A stretch of 64,000 nucleotides of DNA from Actinernus sp. WN-2022 (Eukaryota; Cnidaria; Anthozoa; Actiniaria; Actinernidae). The position numbers were made by a program, and so were the translations under genes. The notes beneath the pieces were generated by a model, which saw only the letters and a program-made list of their open reading frames with translations, searched no databases and had not been told where the DNA came from. Location: NCBI GenBank assembly GCA_030867875.1, contig JAOWCC010000916.1, forward strand, positions 1 to 64,000, written 5' to 3'. Below, in pieces: positions 1 through 10,759 of the stretch. The first letter of the stretch is position 1, and each line of letters starts with the position of its first letter.

Positions 1-15
1 GGGGGGGGGGGGGGG
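1..15. repeat. Poly-G run at window edge
   Basis: Fifteen consecutive G bases followed by a GA-rich stretch. It could be a real homopolymer or an artefact at an assembly or sequencing edge; nothing else supports function. Confidence 0.6.
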
Positions 16-56
16 AGAGAGAAGAGAGATTTTACTGATGTTCCTGTCGCCTGTGG

Positions 57-909
57 TCAAGGGCAATAGGGCAAAATGTTGTGAATTTTGCAAAATAAGT
101 CTTCGAGTCGTACTGATCTGCTCTGCTTTACTTGTAGTTGTTAATATTTGCCGTAATATGGCTTTTATTTGGTCTCTATAGGCCATTAAACTCGCTCTCA
201 AACGATCTATCAATTTGAATAAATTAATCAAATGCACCTTATAGGCCAATTATGTTTTACAACTACGGGTGCATTTTTTTTACACAGCTCGGACCATAGT
301 TAATCTGGAGTTATTATGGTTCAAAGAACCAGTTGACATAATATAAAATAAAATTGAAATAAATTAGATAACTCTCAACGAACAATAAACGCAGTCTTCT
401 GAATTTACCTTTATTATGTAATGGTATTAAAAAGAATGGTGAAAATAGAGTTCAGAAATTAAATGCAATGCACTCGCAGTGAATGAGATGAATGTTTGTG
501 TTTGCGATGTGTAGTCAGGCATCGGTTTCACATTCTTTCTCACGGTTAGCTCGTTAATGGCGCTTGATCTAAGCCAGATGTCACAAATTCGAACGTAACG
601 AAGCAATATTTTCGGAAGCCGGCCGGCCGTAGCCGTGTTTCGGAAGTCCGAGCCAGCCAACGAGTGTTCGCTGTTGTCAAGATAGTTGGATTATAGTTGC
701 AGTCGAGTTCCATTTGATTAATTCAGACTTTGACTATACTTGACAGATCGGTGACTAGACACGAATCGTTTGAACGTTCGTAGCGATTGTAAAGCGAGTT
801 TAATGGCCTATAGAGACCAAATAAAAGCCACATTACAGCAAATAAAACAACTACAAGTAAAGCAGAGCAGATACGTACGACTTGTCCTATTGCGGCCTAT
901 TGCCCTTGA
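57..909. mobile_element. Non-autonomous TIR element with 5-bp target duplication
   Basis: An 853-bp element with long imperfect terminal inverted repeats. The left arm (about 57-210) and the reverse complement of the right arm (about 790-909) share TCAAGGGCAATAGG at the tip and a long internal stretch around GGTCTCTATAGGCCATTAAA. The element is flanked on both sides by TGTGG (52-56 and 910-914), which I read as a 5-bp target-site duplication. No transposase ORF lies inside; the small minus-strand ORF at 427-660 resembles nothing known. The family is not recognised. Confidence 0.8.
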
Positions 910-1953
910 TGTGGTAACACGTTTCAAACTCTACTGAATGTCACGTGAAATACCTTACGTCATAATTAGGTAACGCACTCACATCAATCGATTATGCAGA
1001 GAGAGAATCAGAGCATCATGACAGATGACAATGATTATGGATCAATCTTGCACGTCCCTGATTTTATAAAACACGTTAATTTTTATACACCAGTTTACCG
1101 TGATTGGGTGCCTAAACAGCTTGTTTTTTTATTTAATTTTGTTTATGTTCGACGGAATCAAAATACATAGTCATTTCAGTCTGACATAAACCATTCACAT
1201 TGCCGTGAAGTCACAGCGCGTGTCGATCATAGACTGCATCTCAAATAAAATGAAGTATTAGCCCGATGTCCCATGGCTTTCATGATGATATTTGAACGGC
1301 CCCTGAAAACATTAACAGCCCTAAAGAAAGCCAACTAAATGGCTTTGTTTCATTATCATCAAACTACTTGATCTCAGCGGCACGGACACCAGCCTGGAGT
1401 ACTTCCGTGCTCAGTATTAAACGTGTTTACAAGACACTTCTGTCAGCGAAAATGCTGCCGAGAAACAAAATCAAAACAATATTTGTCGTCTTCGGGCTGA
1501 AAAAGTAAATTTTTGATTTTGCTGTGTCTATTGCAATGAACCAGATTTTATTGGAATTGATCAATTGAAAAGCACGAAGGCGCCAAGGATAGTAACCTCC
1601 ATCAGTGAGTGAGAATTTTGTTGGGCTATTCGGCGGGACCGCTCCCACCACAAGCTGTCGTCAACTGATGCAAAGTAAAATCCCTCTGGTTGAAATCAGT
1701 GGAAGTCGCATCAATCCCAGGGGAAATGGCACCTTGCATTGTGCCTGGGTTGTGAGCTATTAAACCGACTGTTATCTATCGATTCTATGACAGCAGCCCA
1801 TGTCAATCTGTATGATTTCCGGATCGATCCTCTGTTTTATTAACTGTGGGATCCTGGTGCCTTTCCGGTAATCGTCGTGGCAAGCCTTTTGCACTCCTCA
1901 CAAGTCTTGCGATAAACTCTACTGTGTATTTTCTGATTTCACTTCGTGTTCAG
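910..1953. other. Intergenic, no gene recognised
   Basis: Mixed-composition DNA with no recognisable coding segment on either strand. A minus-strand ORF at 1427-1651 has no visible domain and is probably chance. Confidence 0.5.
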
Positions 1954-3036
1954 GTGTTTTTCCATTTTCGCTTGAATCTCTGATCGTAGGTGAAGAATGG
2001 CAACCAGCTGAACAAGGGCACCCAATACCCGGAGTAAAGAAAACCTTCGAAGAGACCATGCCGGAAGCAGCTCATGAAGATCAGAAAAGCTCTGATGATA
2101 CCCTGCCGAAAGGCCTAGGTAAGGAATGTAATTTCTAAACCACTTAATCGATATTGATAAAACGCTATCAATACCGGAAATGACAGTCAAGCTATACTGG
2201 TACCTTAACTGAAAACTCGTCCTGCGAAATGTCGAATTGAATAACTAATTTTGTGCAAAAACAGCAATGATCCCCGAGATAATAAAAGGCATTACTTTGT
2301 TCAACAGAAACCAATGAATACAAAGATGCCTATGGCAACGACCCTTGCACCTCAACCTCATCTCAGGCCCGTCAGGACGAGGAAAATATTTTTGATGTTT
2401 TGATGACAACAAAATACAAGAAGGCTAAAATGAGAGGGCTTAAAATATATTCCGAAACAGAAACAAAAGGTGGAAAAACAGAGCTTGAAAGAAAGAGGCG
2501 TCATTTCTGGAACGACAAAGCAGAACAATTGTGTGAAAGTCCTTACTACGGCAAATGCGACAAAACAACGTTATATGGCGTTATCGACGTATCTTGGTCC
2601 ATGAGAAAGACCACGATGCTAGAAGCAGATGCAAGCGCTGTTCGTAGCGAAGAAAAAGCGTTGTTTGAAGATGACCTGATTGCCAGTGGTATATAGGAAA
2701 ATTGGGAGTCAGAAGAAAAATACCATTTACAAGAATTTAGAAAGAATGAGGATTGCGCATAACGAGGTTGAGGGTTTAGATGAAGAATTGAAAGAGATGA
2801 GAAAACGATTTGGAAAAACTACGACACCGACAGAAAAACAACAACTGCAAAAGAATTTTGACACCAAAACAACGATTCTTGACGGCTCATATTCCTAATT
2901 TAAACGAGCACAGGAGGCACTATCAAAATCAATAAAGCAGAAGAGAATGGAAATTGAGAGAACATTGAAGAGCAACGAGGAATTACAAAAGGCGGAGGAG
3001 GATACGAATCCCGATGCAAAGAGGAAAAAACTATGA
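1954..3036 (+). pseudogene. Broken two-exon gene fragment, coiled-coil rich
   Basis: Exon 1 candidate is 1954-2118 (acceptor CAG at 1951-1953, donor GTAAGG at 2119). Exon 2 starts at 2308 after an acceptor CAG. Phases agree: exon 1 ends with one base of a codon and exon 2 supplies two, keeping one frame into the segment rich in K, E and R at 2400-2696. That frame hits a TAG at 2694. The sensible reading continues in another frame from about 2680 (charged, coiled-coil-like, KRIGSQ- and ERMRIAHNE-type text) with a further TAA at 2896 before a last open stretch ending at 3036. One frameshift plus one nonsense codon suggest a pseudogene. No domain is recognised; heptad-like E/K/L content is the only clue. 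A third intron at the break is an alternative. Confidence 0.45.
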
Positions 3037-3367
3037 GAGTCCAAACTGGTCATGAGAAATCAGTGTGACTTATTTATCAGTGTGACTTTTTAAGGTTACC
3101 GTATACCTTCGCGCGTGTCTCTCGCAAATAAAATCGCACGCGCATCATTTTAAAGGAAAGTATAGAAACCTATATATCACTGGAAAGGTTATATAATGTA
3201 GAATGCGCTGAAATGTTTTTTTTTTGCACAAATATTACATTTTCAGTAAATGCTAAGGCAACAAACGCAAAAAAGACGAGTCTCACAGAAGTGAATTTAT
3301 GTCCCTCCGCGTTCGCGCCTACGGACGATTCCGCTGCATAATGTCAATCAGCACATGATGGCCTGTC

Positions 3368-3503
3368 AAAGTGTGTGAGCGTTTTTTTATATTTTACTTT
3401 GTTCAAATGCAATTCATCTTCAAAGTTTCAATCGAAATAGTTACTGTGTTTCATCACGGCAAGTACTCTTATAAGAAAATATCGCTAAACGCTCACACAC
3501 TTT
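3368..3503. repeat. 17-bp perfect inverted repeat (foldback)
   Basis: AAAGTGTGTGAGCGTTT at 3368-3384 is repeated in reverse complement at 3487-3503, with about 100 bp between. It may be a tiny foldback element. The surrounding 3040-3780 holds no recognised gene. Confidence 0.6.
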
Positions 3504-3784
3504 GGTTCATATGTAGCTCCTCTAACACTAGGCCAAGTTTCATCAAGATCTGACAAGTCTTCATACCCTATAAATTCACCCAAACACAGTGAATACGCAT
3601 AAAAATCTATCGGCGTTTTTGGCTTCTGAAAGTTAGGAAACACATCACACCTCATCAAAGCAAACGTCAACACTTAAACCAACCAGCCAATTATATGTAA
3701 GGATCCCCGGAGCTTATGAATCAAGTCCAGAAATTCGCGGGAAATTAGTACGTGGCTCAAATTGCATAAGAAACATACATACTA

Positions 3785-4450
3785 GTGTCGTGTCACAAAT
3801 ATTCAAAAGAGCGTTGTGTTATGGCCAAAACTAGAGATAATGCGCAAAAGGGGAAAAAGAAAGGTAAATCAACGGGTTGTACCAAGAAGGGAGAGGGCCA
3901 GATATCGAAAACTAAATCGCGTCGAAAGGTCACGCCGCAAACAAGAGCGAAGGGAAAAGCGAGTGGCAGGCAACCTCGTGCTCCGAACGTTGATGTTGAT
4001 CCTAAACCTGCTATGTTAGCTGCGATGATTCCTTCAGTTCCCCAAAATCGACCGGCTGAACTTCGCTCAAGTTCACGATTTAGAACTCCTGGATTGACCA
4101 CGGCCCAGTTTGGAAACTGCGAGTCACCCAAGACATTAGAATCGGAGTCGGATGCGGACTCGCTGCTACTCTCTGAATCTTCCGTCTCTTTTCTTGTACC
4201 TGGCAAAAGTTTAAGCCTACTAGCTGAGCAGCTTTCCGTCGGAGTTGTAGCAGTACTAATAGAACTCGAAGTGGGAGTCGTCGAACATGAAGGCTGTTCG
4301 AACCACGAGCCTTTGTCGCTTTCCGCGAGCATCACTTTCTTCTCCGTATTGAAACTTTGCTCCTTCTCGAGCTCATTCTCTTGAATCTTCTTGGGGCCCG
4401 ACTTCTTTTTTACCTTTTATCCAAGGATTATTCTTTTCTCTTCTGGACAT
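3785..4450. other. Overlapping antisense ORFs, one strand possibly a decayed gene
   Basis: The plus strand has a 199-codon ORF (3785-4384) with a lysine-rich basic N-terminal half. The minus strand has a 180-codon ORF (4335 down to 3793) with a Ser/Glu/Asp-rich acidic stretch. On the minus strand an ATG at 4450 starts MSRREKNNPWIKG and, after a single frame change near 4410, joins a K/E-rich reading that runs into the 180-codon ORF. That suggests a minus-strand gene with one frameshift, or an unrecognised intron. Low-complexity charged composition makes both ORFs prone to chance openness. No family recognised. Confidence 0.3.
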
Positions 4451-4686
4451 ATCCACGATCGATATACCGGTAAATTAAACGCTGTAAAATCACTGAACTC
4501 ACGAGTCACGGCTCACTGTGAGTCTGAAGCTCCGGATAAACGTTACCTTTTGTAGATTAATACTTTAATAGATCCGTCAATCATTGATATTCATGATGTT
4601 AAGGTAGGGCAGTATATTATCGATTCAGTGTGCCACAATTACATTAAACTTACCTAAAATACAAGCTTCCATTTTTCCATGTGTCT

Positions 4687-4807
4687 GTCCTCTTATAGAT
4701 GCACAGAAGATGTCAAAACGTGTCCAGACAACAGTCTCGCTACTTGACTTGGTGCACGTTTTTGTTCTTGTCACATTTTGACGTCATATGTGCATCTATA
4801 AGAGGAC
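4687..4807. repeat. 19-bp perfect inverted repeat, 121-bp foldback
   Basis: GTCCTCTTATAGATGCACA at 4687-4705 recurs in reverse complement at 4789-4807. Imperfect complementarity extends inward around GTCAAAA. It looks like a small foldback or MITE. The rest of 4451-4985 shows no gene. Confidence 0.65.
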
Positions 4808-4989
4808 GAGCGTGTTTATCAGCTCGCTTATTGACATGCATGTATGTAGTTTAAGAGACCATCATTTTTTTTAACTGAAAGATGTTTGTAATTTTTATAA
4901 TTCTTACACTGGCATATCCAATTTCAATTGATAACATTTTTATTTTAAACAATGTAAAGAGTGGGGATTTCTACTAAATAAGCTATTTG

Positions 4990-5745
4990 GCATACATCTT
5001 GGCACTGGGAATTATGGCCACCTAACCATTGCCCACAGTGCTATGCCCCTGAGGCCATGTACAAATACTATGGACAAAGCATCTATTCCGACCATCTGAG
5101 GCTGTTTTGAAAAAGGCAGATGTTGAATTCCAAAAGAACAACACAGCTGCTGTATAGATGGTTGTGGCACGTTTGACGAGTCTGGGATTTCAGAGTTAAA
5201 GAAGTTTAATGACATTGCCAAGAAGAAGAAAACTGGATCTCAAATACTGGCTGTGTACCAGTTGAGCAAGCACTACTAACAGTTGCTCTCTGACACACAA
5301 AAACAAGAGTCCTTTATTGAGACCTGGAAAAAAGGTCATTGATGTTCTTTCCTTCAGCGACCTGGCTGGAGAACGGTATATTGACAATTGTCATCGATGT
5401 TTGCATTGGCAAATATCTACAGGAAACTGCAAGTAACCTGAGTGAAACAACATTGCACCTTCCATCTGAATTCTTTGACTGGTTCATAACAGATGGTGAA
5501 GCATACCAAAAACGACAGCTATCATCACAGATGACAACAACAAGAACTTATTACCTCAGTCAAATACTAGTCCCAGTATTAGCGGCTACTATACATCGAT
5601 TTAAAGTATAAGCCATTGTACTTTGACGATGGCATGAAATTCTCTCCTCCAAAAGGTGTACTTCCATACATGATGAAAGCCCTAGATCTACTCATCGCGT
5701 ACAATTGTCCCTAAAATCAGGTCATGACCGTGTGGAAGACTGAGA
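4990..5745 (+). pseudogene. Decayed coding remnant, family unknown
   Basis: Short plus-strand stretches read like protein but are broken by many stops and frame changes: a Cys/His-containing piece at about 5008-5110 (text like CPQCYAPEAMYKYYG), a Lys-rich piece near 5190-5260, RPGKKVIDVLSFSDLAGERY around 5320-5390 and KPLYFDDGMKFSPPKGVLPY around 5610-5680. The order is consistent with one ancestral plus-strand gene or transposon. I do not recognise the family and assign no function. Confidence 0.3.
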
Positions 5746-6510
5746 ACAAGCACACAACAACTATATTGCTTTTCTCCGTTTTAGTAAACTGGTTTCGTCA
5801 ACAAACTCGAATAAAATTTGTATATTTACTATTGAAACAGGGAAGGAACATTTTTCACGAGCGAGAGAAAACTATTTTATGTGTTTAATACACTATCACG
5901 GCCGGTCCTGGATTATACTGCATTTATGGATATTCAGGTGTGAACAGAAACTGTTAAATTGCAATATTGCATATGTTAATACGAGTAACGAGATTTTTGT
6001 TTGTTGGAAGTCGCACAAATTAGTTCGCACACTCTCACAGTGCCTTTGATTAATGTTATTTATAAGTATACAATACAAATGGGTAACCAACCTTATTGAC
6101 TTTGAGTTTTTGTTAAAAGCTGCGAGCAGAATTTCGAGCAGAATTTTGAGCAGAAAATGCGATTTTTTCGAGCATTGCCGGCAGGCAGAATTCACCAATT
6201 TACGAGCAGAATTTATCCAAGCCTAATCCAGCAACCCCGCTGCTACTACAACCTTTCTCGCAATCCTGCTTGTCATTCAGCTGCTTTGGTATGCCGTCAC
6301 AATCACCTGTTGATAACAGGATGATCGGAGCTGGAAGTTGTAGAATTGGTGTGATCATGGCAGCTAGAGACTTCATTACATATGGATCTGCCAAAGTGAA
6401 TAATCTTACATGGCGATTCTGTGAGATGGACACTCACCGCATAGAGCTAATGCTTCAGATATTAGCATGGAATCAATAATTAAAGTATCACCTGGGTAAA
6501 GGTATATCAA
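5746..6510. other. No gene recognised; short CGAGCAGAATTT repeats
   Basis: Several spaced copies of a 12-bp motif (GAGCAGAATTT type) lie at about 6120-6215. The rest, including small ORFs at 6200-6433 (minus) and 6270-6479 (plus), shows no family I recognise. Confidence 0.4.
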
Positions 6511-6573
6511 AACAGGAGTTTTTGGCCCTCGAACTTGAACGAAATTTATCGGATCTCGAGGCAGAATCATCTG
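6511..6573 (+). pseudogene. CARD-like C-terminal exon remnant (copy A)
   Basis: Sixty-odd bases matching the end of the CARD-like exon in copies B, C, D and E, ending at the same GTAAGT donor (from 6574). The encoded text includes the helix-like EFLALELERNLSDLEAESS. Everything upstream of this exon in the other copies is missing here. The CARD reading rests on resemblance of the helix to the last helix of cnidarian CARD/death-fold proteins and is inference. Confidence 0.4.
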
Positions 6574-6584
6574 GTAAGTATATA

Positions 6585-7317
6585 CAGTTGAATCCCGATA
6601 ACTCGAACCGTCGGGAACTCGAAGCTCGCGCTAACTCGAACCAAAATTGATTTCTCCTGGATTTGCGTCATACATTTAATGTAATTTTACCCTCCGTAAC
6701 TCGAACCCTCGATAACTCGAACCTCCCGCTAACTCGAAGCAATTTTTGTTTCCCTTCAGGTCATTTTCTTTATAATTTTACCCTCGAGAACTCGAACCTC
6801 GTTTATCAAGACGTAACGAGACAAAACGTACTTCAGAACATTGAATTTATTTTCAAGCAGCATGTATTCTTTGTATTAACTTCTCTAGTTTCTTGGTTTT
6901 ACGTTACATAAAATGTGTCAGTTCAGTCCTGTGAGAATATTGTACGTGACAAGCGGTGTCAGCAGGAATTAAAGGGAAACAAAGGATCCATTCAACCAGC
7001 TTTCATCAAGCTTTGCCGCTTAGCTGTTTCTTTAAAATGTCAATAAATTTCTTCTGTCCCTTGAAATGCAGCGTGCACGGCACTTGCATGCCTTCTCCAT
7101 CGCCACGGTTAACTGCCTTGCCAGTTACCACCACAGTGCAGGAGTTCTGCTTATTGGCCCGCAAAAAGTAGAAAATAGTCTTTGCAAAACGGCCAGATTT
7201 GCCTTTCATTATACACATACCGCATACTTGTCGACACTATTGCTTGGTTCTGGTACAGCGTTTAGCTCCTCAAGAAGCTCCGGGAACCAAACTTCTTGGT
7301 ACACATGATATCCTTTG
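6585..7317 (+). mobile_element. Truncated Tigger/pogo-type element (copy A)
   Basis: It starts CAGTTGAATCCCGATAACTC immediately after a TA (6583-6584), as expected of pogo/Tigger members of the IS630-Tc1-mariner superfamily. The first 230 bp contain seven copies of AACTCGAAC or AACTCGAAG. It then carries the start of the HIRAN-like region and stops matching the other copies at about 7317, so the transposase part and the 3' end are absent. It begins exactly 11 nt after the exon donor, as in all other copies. Confidence 0.65.
7006..7317 (-). pseudogene. HIRAN-like gene fragment (copy A)
   Basis: Minus-strand sequence matching the HIRAN-like ORFs of copies B and D over its C-terminal two thirds. 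A deletion of roughly 30 nt near 7212 shifts the frame, and the first ~35 codons are lost at the breakpoint near 7317. It keeps the segment FYFLRANKQNSCTVVVTGKA. Confidence 0.55.
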
Positions 7318-7423
7318 TTTTATTCTTCGTGTCGCTGTTTGGCGCCGGCAACCAATCAGATTGCACTGGTCACGTGACACGTACGTTGCGCCAGCCATGT
7401 GACATGTGATTTTCAGGTTTTTC

Positions 7424-7675
7424 AAGATGGCGACGAGTGGGAGTTTTGACTTAGCCAAACCTTTAATATCAGCTGTTTTTGTGTGTAAACCAAAGGTTCC
7501 TTCAAGTGCAATACCAAGATTTTTGTCTTTTCTAAAGCTGAGAGGTGTTTCACGGGCTTTGGACGGGAATTTATCACATATCCAGATCCACTCAAGGAAG
7601 ATCTTAGCCATCTAATATGTCACGAGTGGATATCAACACTAAATATAGGACTAAGAGTGAGACAGCAGTTTGTAA
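7424..7675 (+). other. Possible 5' exon of an unrecognised gene
   Basis: An ATGGCGACG start context at 7428 follows AAGATGG and opens a frame of about 60 codons (MATSGSFDLAKPLISAVFVC onward). From about 7490 a second frame is more protein-like (KAERCFTGFGREF, then DPLKEDLSHLICHEW) and runs to GTAAGT at 7677, a good donor. One small indel would join the two. No domain recognised; it may be an exon with a frameshift or a transposon remnant. Confidence 0.3.
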
Positions 7676-7679
7676 ATGT

Positions 7680-8820
7680 AAGTAGCTAAACTGAACATGA
7701 TAACTTTTATACCAATTGACTGTGGTTGTGTTGTTATTCATTGTTATTAACCTCTCGGAAAGTATAGTAGAAATGACCCGATTTCTCGCGATTTCTCAGT
7801 TCTCGATCTTTTAAAATATTATATGCACATGTTTTTATAAATTCGGGAACGAAAATCTAGCAGGATATGGCGTGAACTCTACCCTGGGTACCAGAGGTTC
7901 TCACTTCGCAAAGCTTAGACACGAAGCTTTTCCACCGAGGAGCGAAGCGACGCTTGCTCCTCGACACTTTGTCCTCGCTTCGAGTCACGCAGTTTTTTGT
8001 TTGCCGACGATTGATACGAACGGGCTTCAAACTCCGGCTTTATTTGTCTTCTTTTTATTTTGCTGAACTGCACAGAAGACCTTGAAATTACCGTTAAATA
8101 AATCTTCCTTATTTATCCTAAAAAAGCTTTGATTTTATATACCCTCGAAGAAGGAATTAATTTTACTTTCTTCACTTCGCCTTCTCTTTGCGGGAATGGA
8201 CAATCTGAAATCTACAATGAGCCTACAATGTTTACCGTCTCGTTTTTCTCAGCCAATGGAAATCGAGATACCGTGGCGCTGTAATCGGTTCGGCGGCAGA
8301 GGTTTCTTTGTATTAACATTTATTAGCACAAGTTTCAACTATTCTCTTCTCTTATTCCTAAATTCTAAACTGTATAGTTTTTACAATGGGGAGCTGGGGT
8401 GGTGCAGTGGTTCATCACCAACATTTGCTGAATTTCTTTGTGCTTGTGAATTAAGCTATTTTCTAATTTTTGATTTTTTGGGTAAAATCACTTTGATAAG
8501 TTATAATTTAAAAATAGGTAATTTGTCTCTACCAGCATGCTTTTGTATAATAAGTGTTGGTGGTGACATCACATCATTAATACTAATTTGGGCTTATACA
8601 TGTATGCACTTTAAGATAACCCTAAGGACCCACCTCATAATTGTATTTCTTATTATGCCTTATTACTCTACATTTCCATCATCTTATGAGAAAATAATAT
8701 TGTTGTTGTTAGTAATGGCATCAAATATAGTAGCAAATGGCCCAATTCCTCATTTCTTGGATCTGACCATTCCAGTTCAGCATCGGCACTTTCACTTGGT
8801 CAGGAGTACCAGTACTTTTA
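7680..8820. other. No recognised gene; one long hydrophobic ORF
   Basis: A 236-codon plus-strand ORF at 8196-8906 is the longest closed reading frame here, but it is AT-rich and hydrophobic, shows no family signature, and runs into the MITE at 8821. I treat it as chance. A GGGTACCAGAGGT motif at about 7887 recurs in reverse complement near 13037, indicating a dispersed repeat. Confidence 0.35.
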
Positions 8821-9037
8821 CAGTGCGACTACTGAAAGCAGGGCCACTTAGACAGCGAGAACCAATCACATTGCAGAACGAAAACAAAGCATTACAACTT
8901 CGGTAACTTTAGCCAATCAACAGATAGCAAAGAACAATGTTACTTGACTTGGCAGAAATCTGAATATGCTTTGTTTTCGTTCTACAATGTGATTGGTTCT
9001 CATTGTCTAAGTGGCCCCACTTTCAGTAGTCGCACTG
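8821..9037. mobile_element. 217-bp MITE, TA target, Tc1/mariner-type ends
   Basis: Arms of about 70 bp (8821-8890 and 8964-9037) are reverse complements, starting CAGTGCGACTACTGAAAG. TA lies at 8819-8820 and 9038-9039, fitting a TA target duplication. The short centre has no coding capacity. Confidence 0.8.
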
Positions 9038-9601
9038 TAAGAATTATTTGGGAATGAAAATTAAACTTGCTGTGACCCCAATGATAGAAAAGAAGGAGTG
9101 TAAATTGCATGTCTGTTTCATGTGGCCTGCCATTATAAGTTTCAGTCTCCTTCAAGATGTAGAAAATGAACACTAGTGCTGTGCTCACTAATATTTGAAA
9201 ATGGTGGTCTAGCTGTAGTTTACAACCCCAATCGTCTCCTCTGGTTCGTTATTGAGAATTACTCAAACATCTAGACAGATCTAGATAGATGACTTTATTT
9301 CACATGTAGAATGACACATTCTAAATATTCACAAGGAATAGCCGAGAAACATTATTTGGAATTACTACTCAAATGTTAACCATTGCACTTCAATCAACAA
9401 CACCCATACCAACTTTTGATAATTCTAAAGATCCTCAAGGAACTATTATTGAAAAGAAAGTAATATTAAACTACATAATTGAACGAAATTGTGGCTGAAA
9501 TGTACATGTACAGCATGTATGTATGTGTGTTGTGTGTGTATTTTGGCTCTATCATTTCCAAACCTGACCCCCACCCCCTCCTTTCAGGGCATACAGTTAG
9601 G
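9038..9601. other. Non-coding spacer
   Basis: No gene recognised. It contains AT-rich DNA, TACATGTA-type short repeats and a pyrimidine-rich run at 9566-9585. ORFs around 9479-9770 are chance readings. Confidence 0.4.
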
Positions 9602-10398
9602 GCTGTCCCAATTATGCTCGGCAACTTTTTGGCAACTTTTTGGATTTGGGGCATCTTTTTTGATTTGGGGCAACTTTTCTCTCGTCGGGCATCTTTTCTG
9701 CTTTAAAGGTCAACTTTTATGTTTTTTAGGATTTTCAGGGAAATCATTTGGCCTGAAATGTGCAAAATAATATTTTGTTTTAATTTTGGCATCAAACTTC
9801 ACTTTACTTCAGTCTAAAAACCGGAAGTATCGCTCGAGTGGATTGGTATCAGTGTGGTCATCCTGTGGTTTGACGAGCATGCTGTATTGTTGGCCAGCGT
9901 TCTCTTGAGTATTCAAAATGGCGGAGGTCGCGGAGGCGGATTCGGACTTGAAGTTTCTGTGATGCTTCGGTATAATGGCAACAAGCGCAATAATGCCGAG
10001 GTGTAATTTGAGAAGTTTAAGTGGTGTTCTACTGAGCAGATCATGAAAGCTGGACAAATATTGCTATATGGGTTATGGACATCATAATTGGAATATGGTG
10101 CGATATGAACCAAGTTGTTTTGTTTTCACTGTACACATGGTGCATTTGTTATTGCATTACATTAATTTTACAGATTATTGTTTGTTCTTTACAATAAAAC
10201 ATCTAATTTTCAATTTTGGGTTTCATTTTCCTTATAAAAATCCCCGAAAAAAGAAAAATCTCGGTAGCATCCTTAAGGCAACTTTTTAAAATTCAGGCAA
10301 CTTTTTGGCAACTTTTGCAATTTTGGGGCAACTTTTTGGCAACTTTTGGCGATTTTTGGGGCATCTTTTCAGAGAATTTGGAGCATAATTGGGACAGC
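9602..10398. mobile_element. Non-autonomous element with GCTGTCCCAATTATGCTC ends
   Basis: An 18-bp perfect terminal inverted repeat (9602-9619 and 10381-10398). Inside both ends are clusters of GGCAACTTTTTGGCAACTTT and GGGGCATCTTTT motifs, which are in direct rather than inverted orientation. No transposase ORF and no convincing target duplication. Family unknown. A GCCGCCATTTTG-type motif, as its reverse complement, lies near 9916 inside. Confidence 0.65.
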
Positions 10399-10435
10399 AC
10401 TACATACAGTGCTGCTCGAAAGTAAGTGTGCAGAC

Positions 10436-10655
10436 ATGCGGGCAAATCCGCGGGCAAATCCGCGGGCAGTCCGCGGGCAGTCCGCGGGCAGTCCGCGGGC
10501 AGTCCGCGGGCAGTCCGCGGGCAGTCCGCGGGCAGGCCGCGGGCAGGCCGCGGGCAGTCCGCGGGCAGTCCGCGGGCAGTCCGCGGGCAGTCCGCGGGCA
10601 GTCCGCGGGCAGTCCGCGGGCAGTCCGCGGGCAGTCCGCGGGCAGACTTCGGGCA
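10436..10655. repeat. 11-bp GC minisatellite, left arm of element 1
   Basis: About 18 head-to-tail CCGCGGGCAGT units, with CAAAT-type and CAGG variants; each unit contains the palindrome CCGCGG. It is open in several frames on both strands because no stop fits the unit. The resulting Pro/Arg/Ala/Gly ORFs are artefacts. Confidence 0.95.
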
Positions 10656-10759
10656 ATACACCTACATTTGTAACAAGTTTCGTGTTCGATTACCCGTATA
10701 AAAGTTACCGAGTTTTGAATTAATACGTACGTTGTTTCTTTGCGAAAGCATTTTTATTT

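Noticed and set aside
8196..8906. 236-codon plus-strand ORF
   Set aside because: Hydrophobic AT-rich reading with no family signature; its C-terminal part is the MITE arm at 8821-8890. Most likely chance.
10436..10655. CRISPR-like array
   Set aside because: Units are contiguous 11-mers without unique spacers; this is a minisatellite in a eukaryotic genome.
10293..10723. Several 90-125-codon Pro/Arg/Ala/Gly ORFs on both strands
   Set aside because: Products of the 11-bp minisatellite, whose unit has no stop in any frame; not genes.
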